Shown piece after piece: positions 1-10,656 of a stretch of 64,000 bases of DNA. The position numbers and the translations under genes were made by a program. Location of the stretch: assembly GCF_900128455.1 (NCBI RefSeq), contig NZ_LT635783.1:3718359-3782358 (forward strand), read 5' to 3'. A model generated the notes under the pieces. It was not told where the DNA came from. It saw only the letters and a program-made list of their open reading frames with translations, and searched no databases. Source of the DNA: Bacteroides mediterraneensis. GTDB taxonomy: Bacteria; Bacteroidota; Bacteroidia; Bacteroidales; Bacteroidaceae. How positions within the stretch are numbered: the stretch's first letter is position 1; every line of letters starts with the position of its first letter.

Positions 1-715
1 ACAGAAAGCAGAAAAGATTTGCGTGGCCTACGAAGGGATGGAACGTTTTTTTGACAAGGACAAAATCATTCTTACAGGAAACCCAGTCCGCCAAGGATTG
101 CTAAAGGAAAATATTTCACGGGAAGAGGCCATCCGTTCATTCGGCTTAGACCCGAACAAAAAAACCATCCTGATTATCGGAGGCAGTCTGGGAGCGCGTA
201 CCATCAACAACTGCATGATGCAAGGATTCAACAAAATGAAAGCATCCGGTGTACAATTCATTTGGCAGACGGGTAAAATCTATATCAATGAAGCCCGACA
301 GGCCGTTAAGGCCTATGGCAGCCTGCCTATGCTGTACACGACAGACTTCATTTCAGATATGGCTGCAGCTTACAGCGCCGCCGATTTGGTAATCAGCCGT
401 GCCGGAGCTGGCTCTATCTCAGAATTCTGCCTGCTGGGAAAACCAGTCATATTGGTTCCTTCACCCAACGTGGCAGAAGACCATCAGACCAAAAATGCTT
501 TGGCTCTCGTGAACAAACAAGCAGCTCTTTATGTCAAAGATAGTGAAGCCACACAAACATTGGTCGATACAGCCATCGATACGGTAAGTAAACCGGACGT
601 ATTGGAAAACTTAAGCAAGAATATCAAAAAACTGGCTATCAAGGACTCTGCAAACATCATTGCACAAGAAGTCTGCAAGCTGGCATTAAAATACAAAGAA
701 AGTCATGAACATTAA
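1..715 (+). CDS. murG: MurG, UDP-GlcNAc:lipid I N-acetylglucosaminyltransferase (5' end missing)
   Basis: MurG makes lipid II by adding GlcNAc from UDP-GlcNAc to undecaprenyl-PP-MurNAc-pentapeptide on the inner face of the cytoplasmic membrane. The reading frame is open from the window edge (codons begin at base 2), so the N-terminal part lies outside and the first ATG at 23 is internal. The visible part is the C-terminal nucleotide-binding half: a glycine-rich GGSLGARTINN segment and the SRAGAGSISEF motif that contacts UDP-GlcNAc. It overlaps murC by 11 bases, which indicates translational coupling in the division and cell-wall cluster. Identity is firm from the motifs and from the order murG-murC-ftsQ-ftsA-ftsZ. 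Confidence 0.96.
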   Translation, partial: QKAEKICVAYEGMERFFDKDKIILTGNPVRQGLLKENISREEAIRSFGLDPNKKTILIIGGSLGARTINNCMMQGFNKMKASGVQFIWQTGKIYINEARQAVKAYGSLPMLYTTDFISDMAAAYSAADLVISRAGAGSISEFCLLGKPVILVPSPNVAEDHQTKNALALVNKQAALYVKDSEATQTLVDTAIDTVSKPDVLENLSKNIKKLAIKDSANIIAQEVCKLALKYKESHEH

Positions 716-2081
716 TACTATACAAGCCGTCTATTTCATCGGAGCCGGAGGTATCGGAATGAGCGCTCTGGTACGTTATTTCCTTTCAAAAGGGAAAAAA
801 GTAGGCGGTTACGACCGTACTCCAAGTGAGCTGACGGAAAGATTAATCCAAGAAGGAGCACAGATTCACTATGAGGAAAATGTAGCGTTAATTCCGGAAG
901 CGTTCCTTCATCCGGAAACAACCTTAGTGGTATTTACTCCTGCCATACCAGCTACTCATAAAGAGTTGGTCTATTTTCAGGAACATCACTTTGAAATCCA
1001 CAAACGTGCACAGGTATTGGGTATGCTGACTCAGACAGAAAAAGGTTTATGCGTAGCTGGAACGCATGGAAAGACTACCACCTCTACCATGGCTGCCTTC
1101 TTACTGGATCATTCCCACGTGGGCTGTAATGCCTTCCTGGGAGGAATTTCCAAAAATTATCAGACCAACCTGCTCCTGTCGGATAAGAGTGACTATGTAG
1201 TGATTGAAGCGGATGAGTTCGACCGTTCGTTCCATTGGCTCACTCCGTATGCCACTGTCATTACGGCTACCGATTCAGACCATCTGGACATTTACGGCAC
1301 CCATGAGGCTTATCTGGAAAGTTTCCGTAAATATACCTCCCTCATCCGTCCGGACGGATACCTTATCATGAAGGAAGGTCTGGAGCTGCAACCAGACGTC
1401 AAACCCGGAGTCACAGTCTATACCTATTCCGCAGACAAAGGTGATTTCCACGCGGAAAATATCCGTATTAAGGACGGAGAAATCTATTTCGACTACATCT
1501 CTCCGTTAGGGAATATCGCCGACATCCAGTTAGGAGTACCTGTTTATGTCAACATTGAGAATGGAATTGCCGCCATGGCACTGGCACAAATAGGAGGAGC
1601 TACGACAGAAGAAATAAAGGCTGCCATGCCACAGTTCCGGGGAGTAGACCGTCGGTTTGACTTTAAGATAAAAAACGCACACATTGTCTTCCTGAGCGAC
1701 TATGCGCATCATCCGGAAGAAATCCGTCAAAGTGTGACTTCTATCCGCCGTCTGTATCCCGACCGTAAAATCACCGCAGTGTTCCAGCCTCACCTCTACA
1801 CACGCACCCGCGATTTCTACCAAGATTTTGCCCGCAGTTTATCTCTACTGGATGAGGTCATTCTGCTGGATATCTATCCGGCTCGTGAGGCCCCTATCCC
1901 CGGAGTCACCAGCCAACTCATTTATGACAATCTGCGGCCAAACATTGAAAAATGCATGTGTACCAAGGAAGAGCTGCTGGACGTACTGAAGCAGAAAAAG
2001 CTGGATGTACTCATCACACTCGGAGCTGGCGATATAGACAATTACGTTCCACAAATTTATGATTTACTGAAAGATAGATGA
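705..2081 (+). CDS. murC: MurC, UDP-N-acetylmuramate-L-alanine ligase
   Basis: MurC attaches L-Ala to UDP-MurNAc using ATP, the first step of stem-peptide synthesis in the cytoplasm. The 458-residue protein has the family's three domains: an N-terminal Rossmann-like UDP-binding domain (FIGAGGIGMSAL near residue 12), the central ATPase with GTHGKTTT near residue 120, and a C-terminal ligase domain with DYAHHPEE and FQPHLYTRTRD. Length is normal for MurC. The ATG overlaps the end of murG, and the stop overlaps the ftsQ start by four bases (ATGA), so the three genes are probably co-translated. Confidence 0.98.
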   Translation: MNINTIQAVYFIGAGGIGMSALVRYFLSKGKKVGGYDRTPSELTERLIQEGAQIHYEENVALIPEAFLHPETTLVVFTPAIPATHKELVYFQEHHFEIHKRAQVLGMLTQTEKGLCVAGTHGKTTTSTMAAFLLDHSHVGCNAFLGGISKNYQTNLLLSDKSDYVVIEADEFDRSFHWLTPYATVITATDSDHLDIYGTHEAYLESFRKYTSLIRPDGYLIMKEGLELQPDVKPGVTVYTYSADKGDFHAENIRIKDGEIYFDYISPLGNIADIQLGVPVYVNIENGIAAMALAQIGGATTEEIKAAMPQFRGVDRRFDFKIKNAHIVFLSDYAHHPEEIRQSVTSIRRLYPDRKITAVFQPHLYTRTRDFYQDFARSLSLLDEVILLDIYPAREAPIPGVTSQLIYDNLRPNIEKCMCTKEELLDVLKQKKLDVLITLGAGDIDNYVPQIYDLLKDR

Positions 2082-2815
2082 TTAAACGAATTTTCATACT
2101 CTGTATTCTGTTAGTAGTTTCGGCCTACCTGGTTGTAGCCGTAACTGTATTCAACCACCAGCCTGAAAATCAGGTCTGCAAGGGTATGAAATTGGTTGTC
2201 AAAGACAGTATTGACTACGGCTTCATCACTGACAAAGAGGTAAAAAAGCTTCTTACGGAAAAAAATCTTTACCCGGAAAAGAAACGTATCGGTACAATCA
2301 ATGTACGCCAGCTGGAAGAGACCCTTTCCAAACATCCCTTCATCAGCAAGGCTGAATGTTACCTTACGTCGGGAGGGAAAGTAGGTATCGAAATCTACCA
2401 GCGGATTCCGATACTCCGAGTGATGAGCAGCAATGGCGACAATTACTATATCGACCAATCCGGTAAAATCATGAATGCAACCGGCAAGCCCATTCATGTG
2501 GCAGTCGCTACAGGTTTTATTGACCGTAAGTTTGCCCAAAACGAATTGTATGAACTGGGATTGTACCTCCAGCACAGTCCTTTTTGGAACGCACAAGTGG
2601 AACAAATCAACGTAACGCCCAAAAAAGAGCTGGAAATTGTACCACGAGTGGGAGACCATATTCTTTTTTTAGGGAAAGCCACTGATTTTGAAGAAAAATT
2701 CAGTAAATTGCAAACGTTTTACAGTAAAGTGCTAAACCGTATCGGCTGGAATAAATACGAACGGATCAGCATTGAATTTAACAATCAAATTATCGGAACA
2801 AAAAAAGAAAACTAA
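2078..2815 (+). CDS. ftsQ: FtsQ/DivIB-like cell division protein
   Basis: FtsQ is a bitopic divisome protein that links early and late division proteins. This 245-residue protein has a short cytoplasmic N-terminus, one membrane segment (about residues 5-24) and a periplasmic domain with a POTRA-like beginning and a beta domain, as in other FtsQ proteins. Sequence conservation is low in this family, so the call rests on topology, length and position between murC and ftsA. The start overlaps the murC stop in an ATGA arrangement, and ftsA begins four bases after its stop. Confidence 0.9.
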   Translation: MIKRIFILCILLVVSAYLVVAVTVFNHQPENQVCKGMKLVVKDSIDYGFITDKEVKKLLTEKNLYPEKKRIGTINVRQLEETLSKHPFISKAECYLTSGGKVGIEIYQRIPILRVMSSNGDNYYIDQSGKIMNATGKPIHVAVATGFIDRKFAQNELYELGLYLQHSPFWNAQVEQINVTPKKELEIVPRVGDHILFLGKATDFEEKFSKLQTFYSKVLNRIGWNKYERISIEFNNQIIGTKKEN

Positions 2816-2818
2816 GAT

Positions 2819-4396
2819 ATGGCAGTAACAGATTTTATAGCAGCTATCGAACTGGGTTCGACCAACATCACGGGAATTGCCGGCAAAAAGAATGCTGATG
2901 GAAGTATCCAGATTCTTGCCTATGCCAATGCCCCTTCATCAGATTGTATCAAAAAAGGAGCCATCTTCAACTTAGATAAAACCACACAAATACTGGTTTC
3001 TGTCATTCAGAAACTGGAAAACGATTTGCAGGCTTCAATCAAGAAAGTCTACGTAGGAATTGGTGGGCAGTCCATCAGAAGCATGCGCAACCATGTCACC
3101 AAACAATTAGGAGAAGACACCAAAATCTCACAGGCGCTGATTGAATCGCTCATGGAAACCAACCGCGAAATTTCATTGGTCGACCAAGAGATTCTGGATG
3201 TAGAACCTCAGGAATACAAAGTGGGGAACAATCTCCTGACTGAACCTGTCGGTATCTCTGCCGACCGTATTGAAGGACGTTATTTGAATATCATCGCACA
3301 CCACACACTGAAAGCAAGAATCGCGCAATGCTTCAAACAAACGAAGTATGAAATTGCCGACTACTTCCTGTCGCCAGTGGCTACTGCCAACGTCGTATTG
3401 ACTGACAGTGAGAGACGTTCAGGCTGTGCACTTGTAGATTTAGGAGCAGACACCACTACCGTGGCTGTATATAAGAACAATATCCTGCGCCATCTGGCAG
3501 TAATTCCATTGGGCAGCAACAACATCACAAAAGACATCTGCAGTCTGCAAATTGAAGAAGAGGATGCCGAACAGCTGAAACTCCGTTACGGGTGTGCCCT
3601 CACTCCTCCTGCTGAAGAGGAAGAACAAGCCAATGAACAGGAATATACCATCGAAGGTAAATGCACAATCCCGGCTCATAAGCTGGAATATATCGTGGAA
3701 GCCCGTGTCAATGAAATTATTTCCAACGTATGGAACCAGATTATGGTATCCGATTACGGTGATAAATTGCTCGCAGGACTGGTGCTGACAGGAGGAGCAT
3801 CCAACATGCCTAACATCGACGAAGCCTTCAAACAGATTACCAAAATTGAAAAAATCCGTATCGCGAAAGGCTGTAACATTGCATTGGATGGCGCTATCCA
3901 GCTGCCCAAGAACGGTACCAAGAACACACTTATCGGCTTGCTGGCAGAAGGAAAAGAAAATTGCCTTAAAGTAGATCCACGGAAGGGCCATCAACTTGAC
4001 TTCATTGATGACTTAAAAGAAAAAGAAGCAGAAGCCAAACGGAAAGAAGCGGAACGTCTCAGGGCAGAAGAGGAAAGACGCAAAGCCGAAGAGGAAGCGG
4101 AACGTCTCCGGAAAATCAATGAAGAAAAGAAACGTCAGGAAGAGGAACGCAACCGGAAACGCTTGGAAGAATATACTGCATACGTAGAAGAAGCCCGGCT
4201 GCAATTGAGCAAGAAGAAATACAAGGCAGCTTTAAAAGAAGTGGAAAATGCACGACGCATGCATCTTGCTGAAAAGGAAGAAGAGTTGAACGAACTGGAA
4301 GCCAAAATCAACAAAGAAAAGAAGGAAAACAGCTGGTTCGACATTTTCGCAAAGAAAGTAACCAACCTTTCTGATGAGATTTTAAAAGATAACTGA
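2819..4396 (+). CDS. ftsA: FtsA, actin-like division protein with long coiled-coil C-terminal extension
   Basis: FtsA tethers FtsZ to the membrane and recruits later divisome proteins. Residues about 1-400 carry the actin-type fold: IELGSTNITGIAG (phosphate 1), ALVDLGADTTTVAVY (phosphate 2) and LVLTGGASNMP (adenosine motif). E. coli-type FtsA is about 420 residues; this one is 525, because about 100 residues rich in Glu, Lys and Arg follow the core and are predicted coiled coil from the heptad-like EAERLRAEEER pattern. The protein still ends in an amphipathic stretch (SWFDIFAKKVTNLSDEIL) that fits the membrane-targeting helix. So the membrane anchor is kept but sits far from the actin core. 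Confidence 0.97.
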   Translation: MAVTDFIAAIELGSTNITGIAGKKNADGSIQILAYANAPSSDCIKKGAIFNLDKTTQILVSVIQKLENDLQASIKKVYVGIGGQSIRSMRNHVTKQLGEDTKISQALIESLMETNREISLVDQEILDVEPQEYKVGNNLLTEPVGISADRIEGRYLNIIAHHTLKARIAQCFKQTKYEIADYFLSPVATANVVLTDSERRSGCALVDLGADTTTVAVYKNNILRHLAVIPLGSNNITKDICSLQIEEEDAEQLKLRYGCALTPPAEEEEQANEQEYTIEGKCTIPAHKLEYIVEARVNEIISNVWNQIMVSDYGDKLLAGLVLTGGASNMPNIDEAFKQITKIEKIRIAKGCNIALDGAIQLPKNGTKNTLIGLLAEGKENCLKVDPRKGHQLDFIDDLKEKEAEAKRKEAERLRAEEERRKAEEEAERLRKINEEKKRQEEERNRKRLEEYTAYVEEARLQLSKKKYKAALKEVENARRMHLAEKEEELNELEAKINKEKKENSWFDIFAKKVTNLSDEILKDN

Positions 4397-4420
4397 TTAC
4401 TCACATAAATAGATAGAATT

Positions 4421-5731
4421 ATGTCAGACGAAACAATGGTACCTTTCGATTTTCCGAAAGACTCTCCACATATAATAAAAGTAATTGGTGTGGGTGGCGG
4501 TGGTGGCAATGCCGTCAACCACATGTACAAAGAAGGTATCCATGATGTGACATTCGTGGTCTGCAACACGGATAACCAGGCTTTGGAAGAATCTCCCGTC
4601 CTGCGTAAGCTCCAGTTAGGTAGTGAAGGACTGGGAGCTGGAAACCGCCCCGCAAAAGCACGGGCTGCCGCAGAAGAAAGCATCGAAGATATCAAAAATA
4701 TGTTGAACGACGGATGCCGCATGGCATTCATCACCGCAGGTATGGGAGGAGGAACCGGAACAGGTGCCGCTCCTATCATCGCCAAGACGGCAAAGGATAT
4801 GGGCATCCTGACCGTAGGTATCGTGACCATCCCGTTCTTGTTCGAAGGCAACAAGAAAATTGACCAAGCACTCGACGGTGTGGAAGAAATGAGCAAACAC
4901 GTGGATGCCTTGCTGGTCATCAACAACGAACGCCTGCGTGACGTGTATTCTGATATCAGCGTCATGAATGCTTTCGGAAAGGCAGACGACACCTTGTCCA
5001 TCGCCGCCAAGAGCATTGCCGAAATCATTACCCTGCGAGGTATCATCAACTTGGACTTCAACGATGTGAAAACAGTGTTGAAAGACGGTGGAGTGGCCAT
5101 CATGAGTACCGGATACGGTGAAGGAGAAGGAAGAGTGACACAGGCCATTACCGATGCGCTTCACTCTCCGCTGCTGAACAACAATGATATTTTCAACTCC
5201 AAGAAAGTATTGTTCGTCATTACTTACAGCCCCAACAGCGAACTGATGATGGGTGAAATGGACGAAATCCATGAATTCATGAGCAAGTTCGGAAAAGACG
5301 TAGAAACCAAGTGGGGTCTTTACACCGACGAGACACTGGAAAATCAGGTGAAATTCACCATTCTGGCCACGGGATTCGGCATCAAAGACGTACCGGGCAT
5401 GGACAATGTACTCAAACAACGTTCGCTGGAAGAACAGAAACGTCTGGACGACCTGGAAGAAGAGGAACAGAAAAAGGACGAACGCCGCAGCGATTACTAC
5501 GGAAAAAGCATCCTGAAAAGCAGTATGCGGAAGAAACGCCCAAATATCTATATTTTCAGTCAGGAAGACCTTGCCAATGACGACATCATCAGCATGGTAG
5601 AAACCACTCCGACTTACAAGCGTACGAAAATGGAACTGGAAAATATCCGTTCCAAAGCCAGCACGGAAGAAAAGGTCACCCCGGAACCGGAAACCGCCAA
5701 CACGGCCGGCTCCATGACCATTACCTTCTAA
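4421..5731 (+). CDS. ftsZ: FtsZ, tubulin-like cell division GTPase
   Basis: FtsZ polymerises into the Z-ring. The 436-residue protein has the N-terminal GTPase domain with GVGGGGGNAVNHM near residue 25, the tubulin signature GGGTGTGAAP near residue 110, and the T7-loop region with NLDFNDVKTVL. After the globular domain (about residue 330) comes a charged linker with DDLEEEEQKKDERR. The canonical FtsA-binding tail motif is not obvious at the C-terminus, which ends GSMTITF. It follows ftsA by 24 bases in the same operon. Confidence 0.99.
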   Translation: MSDETMVPFDFPKDSPHIIKVIGVGGGGGNAVNHMYKEGIHDVTFVVCNTDNQALEESPVLRKLQLGSEGLGAGNRPAKARAAAEESIEDIKNMLNDGCRMAFITAGMGGGTGTGAAPIIAKTAKDMGILTVGIVTIPFLFEGNKKIDQALDGVEEMSKHVDALLVINNERLRDVYSDISVMNAFGKADDTLSIAAKSIAEIITLRGIINLDFNDVKTVLKDGGVAIMSTGYGEGEGRVTQAITDALHSPLLNNNDIFNSKKVLFVITYSPNSELMMGEMDEIHEFMSKFGKDVETKWGLYTDETLENQVKFTILATGFGIKDVPGMDNVLKQRSLEEQKRLDDLEEEEQKKDERRSDYYGKSILKSSMRKKRPNIYIFSQEDLANDDIISMVETTPTYKRTKMELENIRSKASTEEKVTPEPETANTAGSMTITF

Positions 5732-5770
5732 CCCAGAAATAGAATGACATTTTAAAACAATATAACGAAT

Positions 5771-6220
5771 ATGGATTTATTTGATCAGATTAGCAACGAT
5801 ATCAAAGAGGCCATGAAAGCCAAAGACAAGGTGAGACTGGAAACCTTGCGCAACATCAAGAAATGTTTCCTGGAAGCAAAAACCGCTCCGGGAGCCAACG
5901 ACACACTGACCGATGATGCCGCCTTGAAAATCATGCAGAAACTGGTGAAGCAAGGAAAAGACTCAGCAGCTGTATATGAAGAACAAGGACGTGCCGACCT
6001 GGCCGAAGAAGAAATGGCTCAGGTACGTGTCATCGAGACTTATCTGCCCAAACAGCTTTCTCCGGAAGAACTGGAAGCCAAACTGAAAGACATCATCGCC
6101 CGCGTAGGTGCTACCAGTGGAAAAGATATGGGAAAAGTAATGGGTGTAGCTTCCAAAGAACTGGCCGGACTGGCTGAAGGACGCGCCATTTCTGCCAAAG
6201 TAAAAGAATTGCTGGGATAA
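5771..6220 (+). CDS. YqeY/GatB-tail domain protein
   Basis: This 149-residue protein matches the YqeY family, a stand-alone version of the tail domain found on GatB of the tRNA-dependent amidotransferase. It shows the family's opening ISNDIKEAMKAKDKVRLETLR, the central ETYLPKQLSPEEL segment and the C-terminal GKDMGKVMGVA. The family's cellular role is not firmly known; binding to RNA or aminoacyl-tRNA factors is suggested by the homology. It lies 40 bases after ftsZ and is followed by a strong terminator, so it is likely the last gene of this transcription unit. Confidence 0.93.
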   Translation: MDLFDQISNDIKEAMKAKDKVRLETLRNIKKCFLEAKTAPGANDTLTDDAALKIMQKLVKQGKDSAAVYEEQGRADLAEEEMAQVRVIETYLPKQLSPEELEAKLKDIIARVGATSGKDMGKVMGVASKELAGLAEGRAISAKVKELLG

Positions 6221-6241
6221 AATCCTCCCCATACAGATTCT

Positions 6242-6286
6242 AACGGGATGTATTTTCGAGAAAAGAGAATGCATCCCGTTTTTTTG
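6242..6286 (+). terminator. Rho-independent terminator after the ftsZ-yqeY unit
   Basis: A perfect 9-bp stem (AACGGGATG at 6242-6250 with CATCCCGTT at 6272-6280) is followed by a run of T to 6286. It lies between the convergent yqeY-like gene and recO. Confidence 0.85.
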
Positions 6287-6303
6287 TACCCTGCTGTACA
6301 GCC

Positions 6304-7038
6304 TCAACCGAACAAATCCTTCAGTACATCGAGTGATTTCAATTCCGGGAAATCCGGCAGATGCAGACGGTAATATTCCATCATCACAGCCAGACAACGC
6401 TGGCGTTCCAAGCGGTTCATCCCAAAGAGGAACATCGTGTCGTAGTTCATACGGGCCAGCTGACAGATATGCGAAGCTTCCTCCGGCGAAAGCGACATGC
6501 CGTGCAGAGGTTTGGTCGCCACAAAACAAGCATTCAGCATGTCAAACCAGTCTCCTTCCCGATAATCTTCCAAGTTGGGATAAAAGCCCAAGAAACGCGA
6601 CAACCGAATCAAGAAAACCAGATGAAAATTGGCAAAGTCCGCCCGACAGGCATCCAACCAACGGATAGAAGACGACAAATATGCAAAGAGCGGCTCGTTC
6701 TTGCCTTCCTCACGCAAGGCATGTGCCAAGAACTCCGCCAAGAACATGGCGATACCCAATTTATACGGGTCGTATGGCACAGACTCCAGCGGATAAGCCA
6801 ATCGGGCTTCCTTTACGGAAGGAAGGGCCGTCCGCGAACGCACATCCGCCTCCACCTCCACCAGCGAAAGAGGACGGAACAATACCCCGTTCACCAACGA
6901 CTTACGCGAACGTACAGCCGGTATCAAGAACGACATACTTCCGTTTTCCCGGGTGTAAATACGCACAATATTCGATTTGTCGCTGTATTTCACCACGTGC
7001 AGTACCACACCTTCCAGCTTTTGCAACATATCTTCCAA
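6304..7038 (-). CDS. recO: RecO, recombination mediator protein
   Basis: RecO works with RecR (and RecF) to load RecA on SSB-covered single-stranded DNA. The 244-residue protein opens with the OB-fold segment [22 protein letters not shown] followed by the SFLIPAVR strand, typical of RecO N-termini, and continues with an alpha-helical C-terminal domain ([13 protein letters not shown]). The zinc-finger cysteines found in some RecO proteins are not evident. An ATG nine bases inside the frame (MLQKLEG) is an equally good start. The next gene upstream ends only 13 bases away, so the two are probably co-transcribed. Confidence 0.9.
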   Translation of the reverse strand: MEDMLQKLEGVVLHVVKYSDKSNIVRIYTRENGSMSFLIPAVRSRKSLVNGVLFRPLSLVEVEADVRSRTALPSVKEARLAYPLESVPYDPYKLGIAMFLAEFLAHALREEGKNEPLFAYLSSSIRWLDACRADFANFHLVFLIRLSRFLGFYPNLEDYREGDWFDMLNACFVATKPLHGMSLSPEEASHICQLARMNYDTMFLFGMNRLERQRCLAVMMEYYRLHLPDFPELKSLDVLKDLFG

Positions 7039-7050
7039 ACTAAACGTTTT

Positions 7051-7578
7051 TTATCGGCACCCGCACACTTCCCGGAACAACCGAATCACCTTCTCACGAT
7101 CCTCCCGGCGCACCGTCAAGGTCACCCTTCCCGCTCCTTCCTCCGAAGAAACCATCAACACGGGAATGTCTTTCAGCAACGACACCAGATTCTGCTCCGC
7201 TTTCTCACTGTAAGTATCCGCATCCTCCTGTACGCAAATCACCTCTACGTCACGTTCCAACGCCACTTCGGCAAATGAAGAAAGTTCCTTGAAGACCTCT
7301 TCCAGGCTGTCATGTTCACCCCCCGTCACTACGGAAAAACTTCCGGCAGAAGAAGCCATGGCAAAAACAGGTATCTCATGCTGGGTCAATACCCCTATCG
7401 CGCGCTCCAAAAAACGGAAAGAAGCCACCGCCTCCAATGTCCGCAGACGCATATAAACCAACTCCTTACAGGATTCCAGTACCTCACATGGAACGAATTC
7501 CCCACTCTTGCCGTCCAACGACGCCATACAAACCTTTCCGTCGTAAACGCCTACAGACTTCAATTTATAGCCTTTCAT
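7051..7578 (-). CDS. Conserved protein of unknown function, possibly ACT-like
   Basis: A 175-residue soluble protein without signal peptide or membrane segment. I do not recognise a named family. The two halves each look like an alternating beta-alpha pattern, and stretches such as LTQHEIPVFAMASSAGSFSVVT and DIPVLMVSSEEGAGRVTLTV resemble the paired ACT domains of aspartate kinase. That is inference from pattern only; no kinase domain is present. It sits upstream of recO on the same strand with a 12-base gap, so it is likely part of the same operon. Confidence 0.8.
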   Translation of the reverse strand: MKGYKLKSVGVYDGKVCMASLDGKSGEFVPCEVLESCKELVYMRLRTLEAVASFRFLERAIGVLTQHEIPVFAMASSAGSFSVVTGGEHDSLEEVFKELSSFAEVALERDVEVICVQEDADTYSEKAEQNLVSLLKDIPVLMVSSEEGAGRVTLTVRREDREKVIRLFREVCGCR

Positions 7579-7670
7579 TTCTCAATCTACCTTAATATAA
7601 TATCTTTTAGGGGTGAAAGTTAGAAAAAGTCCTTATACTAAACAAACAAAATCCATAAAGATTTCTCTGT

Positions 7671-7745
7671 CCCACAGTGTGGGATACAAAAACCACAGTG
7701 TGAAATACATATCCCGCAGTGTGGGATACAAATTTCACACTGCCG
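7671..7745. repeat. Cluster of palindromic CAGTGTGGG repeats
   Basis: Four near-copies of a short dyad follow each other: CCCACAGTGTGGGATAC (7671-7687), CCACAGTGTGAAATAC (7693-7708), CCCGCAGTGTGGGATAC (7713-7729) and the reversed TTTCACACTGC (7733-7743). The centre CCCACAGTGTGGG is almost a perfect palindrome. No reading frame explains it. It lies between the start of the unknown minus-strand gene and the tRNA-Glu promoter; the rest of 7579-7906 holds no gene I can support. Confidence 0.75.
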
Positions 7746-7906
7746 TACAGAGAATAAAGAATGATGTCCGGGAAAATACACCCTAGAGATTGCATAAATT
7801 CTCCCAGACCGAACAAATCACCACAATTTACGGGCCTCTCCCAGCCCCATTCCTTCCCGTTTCGAAGGAAAATCACGTCTGAACCCACAAAAAAAATCAG
7901 GAATGT

Positions 7907-7937
7907 TTTGGAGTTTAGAAAATTCTTCCTACCTTTG
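7907..7937 (+). promoter_or_regulatory. Bacteroidetes-type promoter for tRNA-Glu and rpsT
   Basis: A -33 TTTG at 7907-7910 and a -7 TACCTTTG at 7930-7937 are separated by 19 bases, matching the consensus used by the Bacteroidetes primary sigma factor. Transcription would start near 7945, about 55 bases before the tRNA. Confidence 0.8.
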
Positions 7938-8000
7938 CATCCGCAAACGAGAGATAAGTATCCTCGTAAAGAATCAGGAGGTCTTCCTGAGACAAAGGAT

Positions 8001-8072
8001 GGCCCGTTCGTCTATCGGTTAGGACGCAAGATTTTCATTCTTGAAAGGGGGGTTCGATTCCCCCACGGGCTA
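8001..8072 (+). tRNA. tRNA-Glu (anticodon TTC)
   Basis: A 72-base cloverleaf: the acceptor arms GGCCCGT and ACGGGCT pair (first pair G-T), the anticodon stem CAAGA/TCTTG encloses the loop TTTTCAT with anticodon TTC, and the T arm is GGGGG-GTTCGAT-TCCCCC-like. The 3' CCA is not encoded. rpsT follows 43 bases downstream, apparently on the same transcript. Confidence 0.96.
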
Positions 8073-8115
8073 CATAATAAACAGAAATCACGAACAATAT
8101 TAAAGATTAGTCGAG

Positions 8116-8370
8116 ATGGCAAATCACAAATCATCTATTAAGAGAATCAGACAGGAAGAAAAAAGAAGACTTCACAACAGATATTATGCGAAGACAATGC
8201 GTAACGCAGTGAAGAAACTTCGTGCAACTACAGACAAAGCTGAAGCTGTTGCATTGTATCCTAGTGTACAGAAAATGTTGGATAAGCTGGCTAAGCGCAA
8301 CATTATCCATGCGAACAAGGCTGCTAACTTGAAGTCTAAACTGGCTGCTTATATCAGCAAATTGGCTTAA
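8116..8370 (+). CDS. rpsT: 30S ribosomal protein S20
   Basis: S20 binds 16S rRNA early in assembly of the small subunit. The 84-residue basic protein has the typical start [18 protein letters not shown] and the conserved segment [16 protein letters not shown], forming the long three-helix bundle of S20. Length is normal. It is preceded by tRNA-Glu and followed by a hairpin terminator. Confidence 0.98.
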   Translation: MANHKSSIKRIRQEEKRRLHNRYYAKTMRNAVKKLRATTDKAEAVALYPSVQKMLDKLAKRNIIHANKAANLKSKLAAYISKLA

Positions 8371-8399
8371 GTTTACACTTGACGTAAGAAAGATATTAA

Positions 8400-8425
8400 G
8401 GCTGGATGTCATCATCTGGCCTTTT
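8400..8425 (+). terminator. Terminator after rpsT
   Basis: GGCTGGATG (8400-8408) pairs with CATCTGGCC (8413-8421), with two G-T pairs, over a four-base loop, followed by TTTT. Confidence 0.75.
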
Positions 8426-8473
8426 GTCGTATCTACCCGCCTCATGCCTTTTTCACGATTTTTAGAGTGCTGA

Positions 8474-10498
<2,025 letters not shown>

Positions 10499-10552
10499 TT
10501 CCATTTTTTCTTAATTCATTATTTTAAATCCAGCCTCACATCTTACAGAGGG

Positions 10553-10588
10553 AAACTCCGGATTCCGAAAGGACATCCGGAGTTTTTT
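10553..10588 (+). terminator. Terminator after gyrB
   Basis: AAACTCCGGAT (10553-10563) and ATCCGGAGTTT (10575-10585) form an 11-bp stem followed by T residues. Confidence 0.88.
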
Positions 10589-10590
10589 TA

Positions 10591-10622
10591 TTTGCACAAC
10601 TCCATGAGATTCATTATTTTTG
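10591..10622 (+). promoter_or_regulatory. Bacteroidetes-type promoter for malQ
   Basis: TTTG at 10591-10594 and TATTTTTG at 10615-10622 are 20 bases apart and lie 34 bases before the malQ ATG. Confidence 0.7.
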
Positions 10623-10656
10623 AGCAGAACAAATAGCCACAACTAATACATAAGAT

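Noticed and set aside
4135-5148. 337-codon minus-strand frame opposite ftsA and ftsZ
   Set aside because: Shadow of two certain genes, low-complexity serine-rich translation.
7607-7888. 93-codon minus-strand frame over the palindromic repeats
   Set aside because: The translation simply reads through the repeats (VSHTAGYVFHTVVFVSHTV) and has no resemblance to a protein family.
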